Assembly (NCBI RefSeq): GCF_900086985.1
Contig: NZ_LT593974.1
Coordinates: 496,001-560,000 of the forward strand
Direction of reading: 5' to 3'
Source: Halomonas sp. HL-93
GTDB taxonomy: Bacteria; Pseudomonadota; Gammaproteobacteria; Pseudomonadales; Halomonadaceae
Length of the DNA: 64,000 nt
Below are positions 37,894 to 46,367 of this stretch, in pieces. Made by a program: the position numbers and the translations under genes. Every line of letters begins with the position of its first letter. Position 1 is the stretch's first letter. The notes under the pieces were generated by a model. The model searched no databases and was not told the origin of the DNA. It saw nothing but the letters and a program-made list of their open reading frames with translations.

Positions 37894-38739
37894 CTAGCGA
37901 ATCCCCGCCCGTAAAAACGACTGCACGAACTGGCGCTGGAAGAGCAGAAACGCCACCAGCAGTGGAGCGATACTGAGCAGCGTGGCGGCGCTTACCGTCG
38001 CCCAGTTGACGCCGGTTTCCGGTGCCGAGAAAACGCCGAGGCCAACGGTCAGCGGGCGGCTTTCCACCGAGTTGGTGACGACTAATGGCCACAGGAAGTT
38101 GTTCCAGTGGTGGCTGATCGACACCAGCCCGTAGGCCAAGTAGGTGGGCTTGGCCAAGGGTATGTAGACCTTCCAGAGGATGGCAAGCCAACCGCAGCCT
38201 TCAATGCGCGCGGCGTCCTCAAGCTCACGGGGGATGGTTTTAAAGGTTTGGCGGAGCAGGAAAATACCAAAGGCACTGGCCACGTAGGGCAGGCCAATCC
38301 CGGTGATGGTGTCGATCAATCCCAGCCCGCTGGCGATGCGGTAGTTTTCGACAATCAACACTTCGGGAAACACGAACAGCTGAATCAGCACCAGCATGAA
38401 CAACACGTTTTTGCCAGGCACCGGAAAGCGCGCAAAGGCAAACGCCGCCAGGGTACACACCACAAACTGGGCCAATACCACGCCGGTGACCAGCGCAAAG
38501 GTATTGAGGTAGTAGCGGGCAAAGGGCGCCTGGGTCCAGGCGTTGACGAAGTTTTCAAGCGTCAGCGGCGCCAGGAACTCAAAATTGACCATGAACTCGC
38601 TGGCATGAAAGGCGGCCCAGAAGGCGTACAGCAACGGAAACACCCAGATGATCGCCAGCAGCCATGCCGCGACCGTATCGAGCGACGGCACTGAAAGGTA
38701 ACGAGAGCGAGGCGCATAAGTCGTTGTTTGATTCATCAT
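37894..38739 (-). CDS. CUT1-type ABC transporter permease (UgpE/MalG-like)
   Basis: This 281-residue inner-membrane permease has six predicted helices. The EAA loop for coupling to the ATPase is in [25 protein letters not shown]. It pairs with the other permease (38736-39620), which it overlaps by four bases. The family imports sugars, oligosaccharides or glycerol phosphate; the sequence resembles UgpE most. It is the last gene of the four-gene importer operon. Confidence 0.9.
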   Translation of the reverse strand: MMNQTTTYAPRSRYLSVPSLDTVAAWLLAIIWVFPLLYAFWAAFHASEFMVNFEFLAPLTLENFVNAWTQAPFARYYLNTFALVTGVVLAQFVVCTLAAFAFARFPVPGKNVLFMLVLIQLFVFPEVLIVENYRIASGLGLIDTITGIGLPYVASAFGIFLLRQTFKTIPRELEDAARIEGCGWLAILWKVYIPLAKPTYLAYGLVSISHHWNNFLWPLVVTNSVESRPLTVGLGVFSAPETGVNWATVSAATLLSIAPLLVAFLLFQRQFVQSFLRAGIR

Positions 38740-39620
38740 TGATAATGCGTCCTGCGGTCGAGAATCGTGAACTTCAGTGTGGCCACCACCGCCAGCACCA
38801 GCAGAATGACCATCGTGATGGTCGCCGCCGTGGTGCGGTCAAAGAACGAAAAGGCATTCTCGTAAACGTAATAAAGCAGTAAGTTGGTGGCGTTGTTGGG
38901 GCCGCCTTTGGTCAGGATGAACAGGTGATCCACCACCCGCACGGCGTTGATAAGGGCGTTGATCAGCACGAACAGCGTCGTCGGCATCAGCAGCGGAAAG
39001 GTGACCCGCCAGAAGAAGCTCCAGCGGCTGGTACCCTCCAGGTCAGACGCCTCTTTAAGTTCCGGTGGGATACTTTGAAGCGCGGCCAAATAGAAAATCA
39101 TAAAAAAGCCGGCTTCCTTCCATACCGACATCACAATCACCGAGCCAAGCGCCACGCTTGGGTCACCCAGCCAATTCACGCCGGAAAACCCCAGTGCGCC
39201 GAGCAGCTTATTGAACAAGCCGATTTGCGGGGCGTAGAAAAACATCCAGATATTGGCCGCCGCGACCATCGGCAGAATGGTGGGCGTAAAATAGGCCATA
39301 CGCACAAAGCCGCGCCCCGGCAGCTTGCCGTTGACGAACAGCGCCATGCCTAAAGCCAAGGCAATAGAAGTGGGAATAGTGCCCAGCGCATAGAGCAGAT
39401 TGTTACGCGCCACCTTGCAGAATGTGGGGTCGTCAAACAGCACCTGGTAGTTCTCGACCCCGACAAATTCGGCGGGCGCACCGCGAAAGCCAGGTAAAAA
39501 CAGGCTGTTGATCACGGTCATCACCGTGGGTAGGTAGGCGAACGTAGCCAAGAGCACGGCAGCGGGCAGTAACAACAGCGCGCCGTACAGCTGCATTTTG
39601 CGATGGGCAGTTAAGGTCAT
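38736..39620 (-). CDS. CUT1-type ABC transporter permease (UgpA/MalF-like)
   Basis: This 294-residue permease has six helices and an EAA loop in KEASDLEGTSRWSFFWRVTFPLLMP. It is shorter than MalF and close in size to UgpA. The ATG at 39620 is the best start; the frame is open 15 codons further, but those residues are Pro-rich and unlike the family. The ribosome-binding site is weak. It follows the binding-protein gene by 60 bases. Confidence 0.9.
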   Translation of the reverse strand: MTLTAHRKMQLYGALLLLPAAVLLATFAYLPTVMTVINSLFLPGFRGAPAEFVGVENYQVLFDDPTFCKVARNNLLYALGTIPTSIALALGMALFVNGKLPGRGFVRMAYFTPTILPMVAAANIWMFFYAPQIGLFNKLLGALGFSGVNWLGDPSVALGSVIVMSVWKEAGFFMIFYLAALQSIPPELKEASDLEGTSRWSFFWRVTFPLLMPTTLFVLINALINAVRVVDHLFILTKGGPNNATNLLLYYVYENAFSFFDRTTAATITMVILLVLAVVATLKFTILDRRTHYQ

Positions 39621-39680
39621 AGCTGAATGCCGCAAGTCGGATAAAGCCGGGGCGGGCCCCGGCAAGCATGGAAAAGTGCG

Positions 39681-40964
39681 TTAGCGAGCGTAGCGGCGCA
39701 GTACGCCTTCGGCTTCCTGCTGTGCTTGGCTAAGCGCTTCTTCCGGCGACATTTGCCCTGTTAGCGCGGCCTGAACAGCATTATCCAGCGCGCGGCGCAC
39801 GCGGCCACCCTGGTAGGTGGAAAGCTCCGCTGTACCGTGTTCAAGCTGGTCGCGAGCGACTGCCGCTGGTGCGAATTCTTCCACATAGTCGCGCAGTGCC
39901 TCGGTCTCGTAGGCATCGGGGCTGACGCCCATGTAGCCTGTTTCGATCGACCAGGCAGCTGCCCGCTCGGGATCGGTCATCCAGCGGATAAACGTCATCG
40001 CCGCACGCTGTTCTTCTTCTGTCGCGTCTTCAAAAACATAGAAATTACCGCCGCCGGTGGGGCTGCCACGTTGGGTTTTCATCGGTAGCATGGCGACGCC
40101 AAAGTCAAAGTCGGCCTCACTGCGAACGGCCGTCAGGTTGCCGGTGGTATGCCACATCATGGCAGTGGACTCTTCGATAAAGTTCTGGCGTAGCGTGCCC
40201 CATTCAATAGTACCGTCGGGCATTGCCGCGTGCTCATCCGCTAGGGATACCCAGTATTCGAGCGCCTCCACAGCGGCGGGGTCGTCAAAGTACACCTCGG
40301 TGCCGTCTTCGCTCATCAGGCGGTGGCCGTTTTGAAACGCGAAGGCCTGAAACATCCAGTACGGATAGCCGGTGGAGGGCACCATGACACCCCACTGCTC
40401 CTCGTCGGACGCCTCTCGCACGGTGGCCGCCATCTCGGCCATTTCTTCCCAGTTTTCAGGGGGTGTCTCGGGGTCAAGGCCAGCGGCTTCAAAGGCGTCT
40501 TTGTTCCAGAACAGTACGATGGTCGAGCGCTGGAAAGGGATGCCGTAGGTTTTGCCGTCCAACTGGCCGTTTTCCATTAGCCCTGGGTAGAAGCTGTCGA
40601 GCCATTCGCGTTCTTCGTTGGTCTCAACCAGGTCATCGAAGGCCACAATAGCGTCTTGCTCAAGCAACTCGTACAGGTCGATGGAAAACAACACCGACAG
40701 CTGCGGCGTATCGCCGGCTTCAATGGCTGACATTGCGCGTACACGAGTGTCGTCGTAGTTGCCAGCGTAGATAGCGTCCACGTCGATATCGGGATGCTCG
40801 CTTTCAAATTCGTCAACCAAATCGTCAACCACATCGGTAAGCGCACCGCCTACCGAGACGGGGTAGTACATGGTCAGTTCAATCGGGTCGTCGGCGACAG
40901 CCTGGCCAGCGCTTAACAGGCCCGCGGTGAGCGCGGAAAGGGCAAACGGTATTCGTGCACGCAT
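39681..40964 (-). CDS. CUT1-type ABC transporter solute-binding protein (UgpB-like)
   Basis: This 427-residue periplasmic protein has a Sec signal (about 1-24, cut after AVA). A type-1 extracellular binding fold follows, with ELTMYYPVSVGGALTDVVDDLV at the start, TYGIPFQRSTIVLFWNKDAF in the middle, and SPTGGGNFYVF later. The resemblance to UgpB suggests sn-glycerol-3-phosphate or a glycerophosphodiester, yet a sugar is possible. GAGGAG stands seven bases before the ATG at 40964; a TTG five codons earlier is not needed. Strongly acidic, as in halophiles. Confidence 0.9.
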   Translation of the reverse strand: MRARIPFALSALTAGLLSAGQAVADDPIELTMYYPVSVGGALTDVVDDLVDEFESEHPDIDVDAIYAGNYDDTRVRAMSAIEAGDTPQLSVLFSIDLYELLEQDAIVAFDDLVETNEEREWLDSFYPGLMENGQLDGKTYGIPFQRSTIVLFWNKDAFEAAGLDPETPPENWEEMAEMAATVREASDEEQWGVMVPSTGYPYWMFQAFAFQNGHRLMSEDGTEVYFDDPAAVEALEYWVSLADEHAAMPDGTIEWGTLRQNFIEESTAMMWHTTGNLTAVRSEADFDFGVAMLPMKTQRGSPTGGGNFYVFEDATEEEQRAAMTFIRWMTDPERAAAWSIETGYMGVSPDAYETEALRDYVEEFAPAAVARDQLEHGTAELSTYQGGRVRRALDNAVQAALTGQMSPEEALSQAQQEAEGVLRRYAR

Positions 40965-40975
40965 GGGGTAACTCC

Positions 40976-42127
40976 TCAACGAGGGGGGTGGAGTACAGCG
41001 TCTTGAAATGAGCTGAAGGGCGAGGCACTGGTGGCCGTCGTTTCAGCGGTGGGCATCAGGTGATAAGGCGAAAGGTCATCACGGCGCAGCCCATCGTCAC
41101 CGAACAGGTGAGCGGCGTGGGCGGGCCAGCCAATCCGGCATGTCTGGCCGGTGATCGCGTGGCGACCGCTCAGCCGAATCCTCAAGGTGTGTTCGCCTAC
41201 CGCTAAGTGGGCGATGGTGTCGGCGCCCAAATATTCATCGTTCAACACCCTTGCAGTGACACCGTGGGCGGCTGAGTGACGTAGTTCGATATCTTCCGGA
41301 CGAACTCCCAGTTGCCCGCCGACGGCTGCCAGGGGCGCTACGGGCGTGGTCGGTTCACCCTCAATAACGGCGCCGTTGTCACCTGCCACCAGCGGTAGCA
41401 GGTTCATGGCCGGGCTGCCGATAAAGCTTGCGGCGAAGGCGCTGGCGGGGCGGTTGTAAAGCTCGTCGGGCGTACCGTCCTGCACAATGTGACCGTGCTG
41501 CATCAGAATCACACGGTCACCCATACTCATGGCTTCCACCTGGTCGTGTGTGACGTAGACCACCGTCATATTCAGGCGGCTCTGTAGTGCTTTTATTTCC
41601 CGGCGCATATCGCTGCGTAGGCGAGCGTCCAGATTGGAAAGCGGCTCATCCATCAGGCAAATCGGGTGTTCGGAAATGACGGAGCGCGCGAGGGCAACGC
41701 GCTGGCGCTGGCCACCAGACAGTTGAGCCGGTTTGCGGTGCAGGTAGTCGGTTAGGTCGACTAATTCAGCGACTTTGGCCAACCGCTCGCGCTGTTCTGC
41801 CTTGGGGACCTTGCGGCTGCGTAGGCCAAATACGATGTTGTCGGCCACGTTCAAGTGCGGAAATAGGGCATAGGACTGAAACACCATGCTCAGCCCGCGA
41901 TCGCCGGGCGGTAAGCGGGTTACGTCGCGCTCACCAATATAAATATGCCCGTCGCTGGCTTCTTCTAAGCCCGCGATCATACGCAATGTGGTTGATTTAC
42001 CGCAGCCCGACGGCCCCAGCAGAATGACGAACTGCCCTGGCGTCACGTCGAAAGAAATATTATCGACAGCGGCGGTCGCATCCCAACGTTTAGTGACGCG
42101 TTCCAGGCGGATACGCGATTGGTTCAT
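40976..42127 (-). CDS. CUT1-type ABC transporter ATPase (UgpC/MalK-like)
   Basis: This 383-residue cytoplasmic ATPase has Walker A GPSGCGKS, signature LSGGQRQR, Walker B CLMDEPLSNLDA and a C-terminal TOBE/OB regulatory domain (about 240-370). It powers the importer encoded downstream (binding protein 11 bases away). ATG 42127 and an in-frame ATG at 42136 are both possible; neither has a strong ribosome-binding site. Having the ATPase first is unusual compared with ugpBAEC. Confidence 0.93.
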   Translation of the reverse strand: MNQSRIRLERVTKRWDATAAVDNISFDVTPGQFVILLGPSGCGKSTTLRMIAGLEEASDGHIYIGERDVTRLPPGDRGLSMVFQSYALFPHLNVADNIVFGLRSRKVPKAEQRERLAKVAELVDLTDYLHRKPAQLSGGQRQRVALARSVISEHPICLMDEPLSNLDARLRSDMRREIKALQSRLNMTVVYVTHDQVEAMSMGDRVILMQHGHIVQDGTPDELYNRPASAFAASFIGSPAMNLLPLVAGDNGAVIEGEPTTPVAPLAAVGGQLGVRPEDIELRHSAAHGVTARVLNDEYLGADTIAHLAVGEHTLRIRLSGRHAITGQTCRIGWPAHAAHLFGDDGLRRDDLSPYHLMPTAETTATSASPFSSFQDAVLHPPR

Positions 42128-42239
42128 AACACACATCACCGGCTGTTGATTGTTATTGGTACAGCTTGTGTTGAAGGTGTTGCACTTGCATGACACTTAT
42201 ATGGATGGGTTGTTACGTTAGCTGTGTCAAGCGAAATAT

Positions 42240-43658
42240 TTACCGAGTGACTTTAATACCGTAGCGCTGCAGGCGTCGAACGACGCTGGATTGGCTGATG
42301 CCCAGCCGCTCGGCGATGGCATAGGTGCTGGGTAACGTCGCGCTGAGCTGTGTGAGCGTTTCCCGCTCCAGCCGCGCGAGATATTGCTTGAGGGTTTCGT
42401 GGGGCTCGATGGGTGCTGCGTCGGCAGTAGGCGAGGCGCTTTGCACATTCATCGACGATTGCTCGGTATAGGGGTGAGCGCCGGGAGCTTCGATTTGATC
42501 GCTAGGACTTGAAAGCCAGACTCTTTCCAACCAGTTTTCCAGCTCGCGCACATTGCCCGGCCACTCGCTTCCCATCAGCGTCGACCATACTTGATTGCCC
42601 AGAATTTTTTGTCGGCCGTAGCGCTGGTTCAGCCGGTTCAAACAGGCATCGACAAGGTCAGGGATATCCTCTCGGCGGTCGCGCAGTGGCGGTAGAGTGA
42701 CGGGAATTACGTTAAGGCGGTAGTAAAGATCCAGCCTAAAGTGCCCGGCTTCGACCTGTTTGCCTAAGTCCTGATTGGTGGCCACTACCAAACGAAAATC
42801 AACCCGGCGCGGGCGCGTATCGCCTAAACGGGTCAGGCTGCCGTCCTGAATTACTTTGAGTAGCTTGGTTTGCATCAACAGCGGCAGCTCGCCGATCTCA
42901 TCCAAAAATAATGTGCCGCCTTCGGCCTGTTCTAATAGGCCCGCTTTACCTTGCCTTGCGGCCCCACTGAAAGCGCCAGGCTGATAGCCGAACATCTCGG
43001 ATTCGAAAAGGTTTTCGGGGATGGCTGAACAGTTGACCTCGATAAACGGGCCATCGCGTCGGCCACTCCAGCGGTGTAACTGCTTGGCAAAGGCGGTCTT
43101 ACCCACGCCGGACTCGCCAAGCATCAGCACGTTGGCATCGGAAGGGGCAACCCGCTTAAGCAGCAGGGCAATTTCGCGCATGACATTACTTCTGACCTGG
43201 AGATTATCCAGTGCGTCATCTAATGCCTGTTCTTCGGCGTCGGGCGCGGCGTGGCTGCGTTTTAAGTGTTCGCTGAAGCGTTTTTGCAGCAGAGCATATT
43301 CGTCTTGTAGTAACTGCAAGTCGGTTAGGTCCCGCGAGCGGCTAATAATGCGCTCAAGTTTGCCGTCCACAAACACTGGATAGGCTTCAGCAATTACCCG
43401 GCGCCCCGTCCCGGTAACCTGCATAAGCTGCGCCGGCCTTCGCGTGCGCATCACTTCCAGGGTGATCGACGGCTTTAATATCCCTGCTTGCTGCAGTTGC
43501 TGAACCGTGCTGGAAAGCAGCTCTTCTCGGGAGACACCGTAAACCGCTTCTGCCCCGGGGCTAATATCCAGCACGCGACCCTTGCCACTAACAATGAAGA
43601 AGTGGTCGTTGGCCGTCTCCACAATCGTTTGCAGCACGCAACTGTCGATGTCGCTCAC
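42240..43658 (-). CDS. Sigma-54-dependent activator with PAS sensor
   Basis: This 472-residue enhancer-binding protein has an N-terminal PAS domain (about 8-115), a linker helix, an AAA+ domain (about 150-385) and a Fis-type helix-turn-helix (about 440-470: [17 protein letters not shown]). Walker A is GESGVGKT (181-188). The loop that contacts sigma-54 reads GAFSGA (228-233) instead of the usual GAFTGA, a Thr-to-Ser change. It begins with GTG, preceded by AGGAG. It diverges from the guanidino operon, whose promoter is of the sigma-54 type, so it is very likely the activator of that operon. The PAS ligand is unknown, perhaps a guanidino compound. Confidence 0.93.
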   Translation of the reverse strand: MSDIDSCVLQTIVETANDHFFIVSGKGRVLDISPGAEAVYGVSREELLSSTVQQLQQAGILKPSITLEVMRTRRPAQLMQVTGTGRRVIAEAYPVFVDGKLERIISRSRDLTDLQLLQDEYALLQKRFSEHLKRSHAAPDAEEQALDDALDNLQVRSNVMREIALLLKRVAPSDANVLMLGESGVGKTAFAKQLHRWSGRRDGPFIEVNCSAIPENLFESEMFGYQPGAFSGAARQGKAGLLEQAEGGTLFLDEIGELPLLMQTKLLKVIQDGSLTRLGDTRPRRVDFRLVVATNQDLGKQVEAGHFRLDLYYRLNVIPVTLPPLRDRREDIPDLVDACLNRLNQRYGRQKILGNQVWSTLMGSEWPGNVRELENWLERVWLSSPSDQIEAPGAHPYTEQSSMNVQSASPTADAAPIEPHETLKQYLARLERETLTQLSATLPSTYAIAERLGISQSSVVRRLQRYGIKVTR

Positions 43659-43682
43659 CGGCTGGCTCCTATGATGCGTTTT

Positions 43683-43697
43683 TGAATCGATGATTCA
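43683..43697. promoter_or_regulatory. Inverted repeat TGAATC-N3-GATTCA, candidate activator site
   Basis: A perfect 6-bp dyad lies about 86-100 bp upstream of the -24 element, the normal distance for a sigma-54 enhancer. A further TTGAATC half-site follows at 43701-43707. Binding by the neighbouring Fis-type protein is inference. Confidence 0.5.
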
Positions 43698-43725
43698 TTA
43701 TTGAATCGGCAGGCGGATTGTTTCA

Positions 43726-43739
43726 ATGCATTTTTGCAT
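43726..43739. promoter_or_regulatory. Inverted repeat ATGCA-TTTT-TGCAT, second candidate activator site
   Basis: A perfect 5-bp dyad with a T4 spacer lies about 45 bp upstream of the -24 element, between the first dyad and the promoter. It might be a second activator site or part of an IHF-bendable A/T region. Confidence 0.4.
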
Positions 43740-43780
43740 CAAATAGCTGGCGGTAGCGCCTATTTAGCGGTTTCGGCGAC

Positions 43781-43798
43781 TTGGCACGCTCTGTGCAC
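43781..43798 (+). promoter_or_regulatory. Sigma-54 (-24/-12) promoter of the guanidino operon
   Basis: The sequence TTGGCACGCTCTGTGCAC has the invariant GG at 43783-43784 and GC at 43795-43796, separated by exactly 10 bases, and matches TGGCAC...TGCA well. Transcription would start near 43808, about 70 bases before the gbuA ATG. A sigma-54 activator gene lies directly opposite. Confidence 0.85.
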
Positions 43799-43878
43799 TA
43801 TTTATTAACAGTTAAATAGCGCTTTAAAAGCGATCGCATTGCGATTCAATAATTTCCAAGAAGATCGAGGAGAGATGC

Positions 43879-44829
43879 ATGTCGGACTTCAACCAGCCGC
43901 TGGGTGGCAACACAATGCCCCGCTTTGCGGGGCCCACCTCTATGATGCGCCTGCCCACGCAGGAGACTGCCAAGGGACTCGACGCGGCGTTTATTGGCAT
44001 TCCGATGGACATTGGTACCTCGAACCGCCCCGGCACACGTCTCGGGCCGCGCCAGATCCGTGATGAGTCACGCATGCTTCGTCCTTATAACATGGCGACC
44101 CGCGCGGCTCCCTTTGAGAGCCTGCAAGTGGCCGACATCGGTGACGTGCCTATCAATACCTTTCACCTGCCAAAAAGCGTCGACATCATCACCGCGTTTT
44201 ACGATGACGTGCTCAAGCACAACTGCATTCCACTTACGCTCGGTGGCGAACACACACTGACACTGCCTGTATTGCGTTCCATTGCCAAAAAGCATGGCCC
44301 AGTAGGGCTGATCCACATCGATGCCCACGCCGATGTGAACGAGCACATGTTCGGCGAACCAATTGCCCACGGCACGCCGTTTCGCCGCGCCCAGGAAGAG
44401 GGGTTATTAGCCCATGGCAAGGTGGTGCAAATTGGCCTGCGCGGCACCGGCTACGCCGCTGAGGATTTTGACTGGTGCCGCGACCAGGGTTTTCGCGTGG
44501 TCCCGGCGGAGGATTGCTGGTACCGCTCGCTGGCGCCGCTGATGAAAGAGGTGCGCGAGCAGATGGGCAACATCCCGGTGTATATCAGCTTCGACATTGA
44601 CGGGTTGGATCCGTCGGTGGCCCCCGGCACCGGAACGGTGGAAATGGGCGGGCTGACCTCTGCCCAGGGGCTGGAAATCGTGCGTGGCGCTGCGGGCTTA
44701 AATATTGTCGGCGGCGATCTGGTGGAAGTCTCTCCTCCTTATGACACCAGCGGTAACACCGCACTAATGGGGGCCACGTTGCTGTATGAAATGCTCTGCG
44801 TGCTGCCAAGTGTAAAGCGTAGCGATTAA
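43879..44829 (+). CDS. gbuA: Guanidinobutyrase/agmatinase-family ureohydrolase
   Basis: This 316-residue ureohydrolase should cleave 4-guanidinobutyrate to GABA and urea. Manganese ligands are seen in GGEHT, HIDAHAD and SFDIDGLDP. The N-terminus (QPLGGNTMPRFAG) and YNMATRAAPFESL resemble Pseudomonas guanidinobutyrase GbuA more than E. coli agmatinase. The neighbouring 2-ketoarginine decarboxylase and aldehyde dehydrogenase support guanidinobutyrate as substrate. Agmatine remains possible. GAGGAGAG precedes the ATG. First gene behind the sigma-54 promoter. Confidence 0.88.
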   Translation: MSDFNQPLGGNTMPRFAGPTSMMRLPTQETAKGLDAAFIGIPMDIGTSNRPGTRLGPRQIRDESRMLRPYNMATRAAPFESLQVADIGDVPINTFHLPKSVDIITAFYDDVLKHNCIPLTLGGEHTLTLPVLRSIAKKHGPVGLIHIDAHADVNEHMFGEPIAHGTPFRRAQEEGLLAHGKVVQIGLRGTGYAAEDFDWCRDQGFRVVPAEDCWYRSLAPLMKEVREQMGNIPVYISFDIDGLDPSVAPGTGTVEMGGLTSAQGLEIVRGAAGLNIVGGDLVEVSPPYDTSGNTALMGATLLYEMLCVLPSVKRSD

Positions 44830-44965
44830 ACCGATGACGTCAGGAAATTGCGATAGAAAAGCGTCGGCTTAACAAGGCGCAGTCGATAAATAGACAAGCT
44901 AAAGCAGCGGCGCTTGTCGCCGCGACCAACGCCGCCAACTCACCTCCAATAAACCTTCAATACAG

Positions 44966-46357
44966 GTGAATTTTATGTCCTCCTCGCATATGCAGCTAGA
45001 CGAGCCAAGCGCCGATGAGCCGATCCAACGGCGCCATCTGCTTAAATTCTTAATTCCTTCCTTGATCGGGGTGCTGTTGTTTCTGGTGCCGTTCCAAGTG
45101 GGTGACACCATTAATATCGGCATGGGCCTAATGGCCGATGGCTTGCAAACATTACTGGGCTCGGCATTGCCTGCGATTGCAGTAATTGTGCTCTGCCTAT
45201 CGGTGGTGGCGACGCTTTACGTCAAGCTGGTCGATCCCAGTTGGGCGAAAGTCGGCGTACTGCAGGAGATGTTTCACGTCGGGTCGGTATGGCTTGCGAT
45301 GCGCATACTAGGTGCGATATTTGCTCTGATGACTTATTTCCAGTTTGGGCCTGAGTTTGTCACTGCGTCGTTTACCGGTGGGGTGATGCTCAACGACCTG
45401 GCGCCGGTTCTACTCACCTTCTTCTTCTTTGCCGCGCTGCTGCTGCCTTTTCTGGTGGAATTCGGCTTTATGGAGTTTATCGGCAGCCTGGTGCGCAAGC
45501 CGTTCCGGATTATTTTTAATTTGCCGGGGCGCAGCGCCATCGATGCCACCGCCTCATGGATGGGGTCGGGTACCGTCGGCGTGCTGATCACTACGCAGCA
45601 GTATGAGCAGGGCTATTATAACGGTCGTGAAGCGGCGGTGATTGCCACCAATTTCTCTGTGGTATCGATTGCCTTTGCGCTGCTTGTGACCAGCTTTGTG
45701 GATATCAACCACCTGTTTGTGCAGTTTTACTTCACAGTAGTGGTTGCGGGATTAATCGCGGCGGTAATTGTGCCTCGTTTGCCGCCATTGTCTCGTAAAG
45801 CCAATGACTACTACGAGCCGGTGGGCTGTCAGCTAAGCGAAAAACGTACCGCAAAAATCGGCCTGTTTCGTTATAGCCTATTGCAGGCAACCCGCCGCGC
45901 CGCTGGTGCCCCAGGGCCTCAGAAGTTAGCGCGATTAGCGCTGCTTAACGTAATGGATATCTTCCTTGCGCTGTTGCCTCTGGTGTTTGCGATCGGCACG
46001 GTGGCGCTGATTCTAGCGGAATTTACCCCGCTGTTTACCTGGCTTTCCTACCCCATGGTGCCGGTGCTCGAGCTGCTGCGGATTCCTGAAGCGGAAGCTG
46101 CCGCGCCCGCGACGCTGGTGGGCTTTGCCGATATGTTCCTGCCCGCGGTGCTGGCGACCAACATCGAAAGCGAACTGACCCGCTTTGTGATTGCCTGCCT
46201 GTCGCTCACCCAGTTGATCTACATGTCGGAAATCGGTGCGCTGCTGCTCAAGTCGAAAATCCCCATCAAGCTCTGGGAGTTGGTGGCGATCTTCCTGCTG
46301 CGTACCGCTATCACGCTGCCGATTATTGCCTTTATGGCCCACACGTTTTTCTTCTAA
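44966..46357 (+). CDS. YjiH-family membrane protein (nucleoside-recognition Gate domain)
   Basis: This 463-residue integral membrane protein has about 10-11 helices and two Gate-domain segments (about 130-240 and 320-450). The pattern matches E. coli YjiH: RRHLLKFLIPSLIGVLLFLVPF at the start and GSGTVGVLITTQQYEQGYYNGREAAVIATNFS in the middle. The function of the family is not established; a transport role is likely. It lies inside the guanidino operon, 10 bases before the ThDP enzyme, so an arginine-derived or guanidino substrate is a reasonable guess but unproven. Confidence 0.85.
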   Translation: MNFMSSSHMQLDEPSADEPIQRRHLLKFLIPSLIGVLLFLVPFQVGDTINIGMGLMADGLQTLLGSALPAIAVIVLCLSVVATLYVKLVDPSWAKVGVLQEMFHVGSVWLAMRILGAIFALMTYFQFGPEFVTASFTGGVMLNDLAPVLLTFFFFAALLLPFLVEFGFMEFIGSLVRKPFRIIFNLPGRSAIDATASWMGSGTVGVLITTQQYEQGYYNGREAAVIATNFSVVSIAFALLVTSFVDINHLFVQFYFTVVVAGLIAAVIVPRLPPLSRKANDYYEPVGCQLSEKRTAKIGLFRYSLLQATRRAAGAPGPQKLARLALLNVMDIFLALLPLVFAIGTVALILAEFTPLFTWLSYPMVPVLELLRIPEAEAAAPATLVGFADMFLPAVLATNIESELTRFVIACLSLTQLIYMSEIGALLLKSKIPIKLWELVAIFLLRTAITLPIIAFMAHTFFF

Positions 46358-46367
46358 GGGGGCTGTA

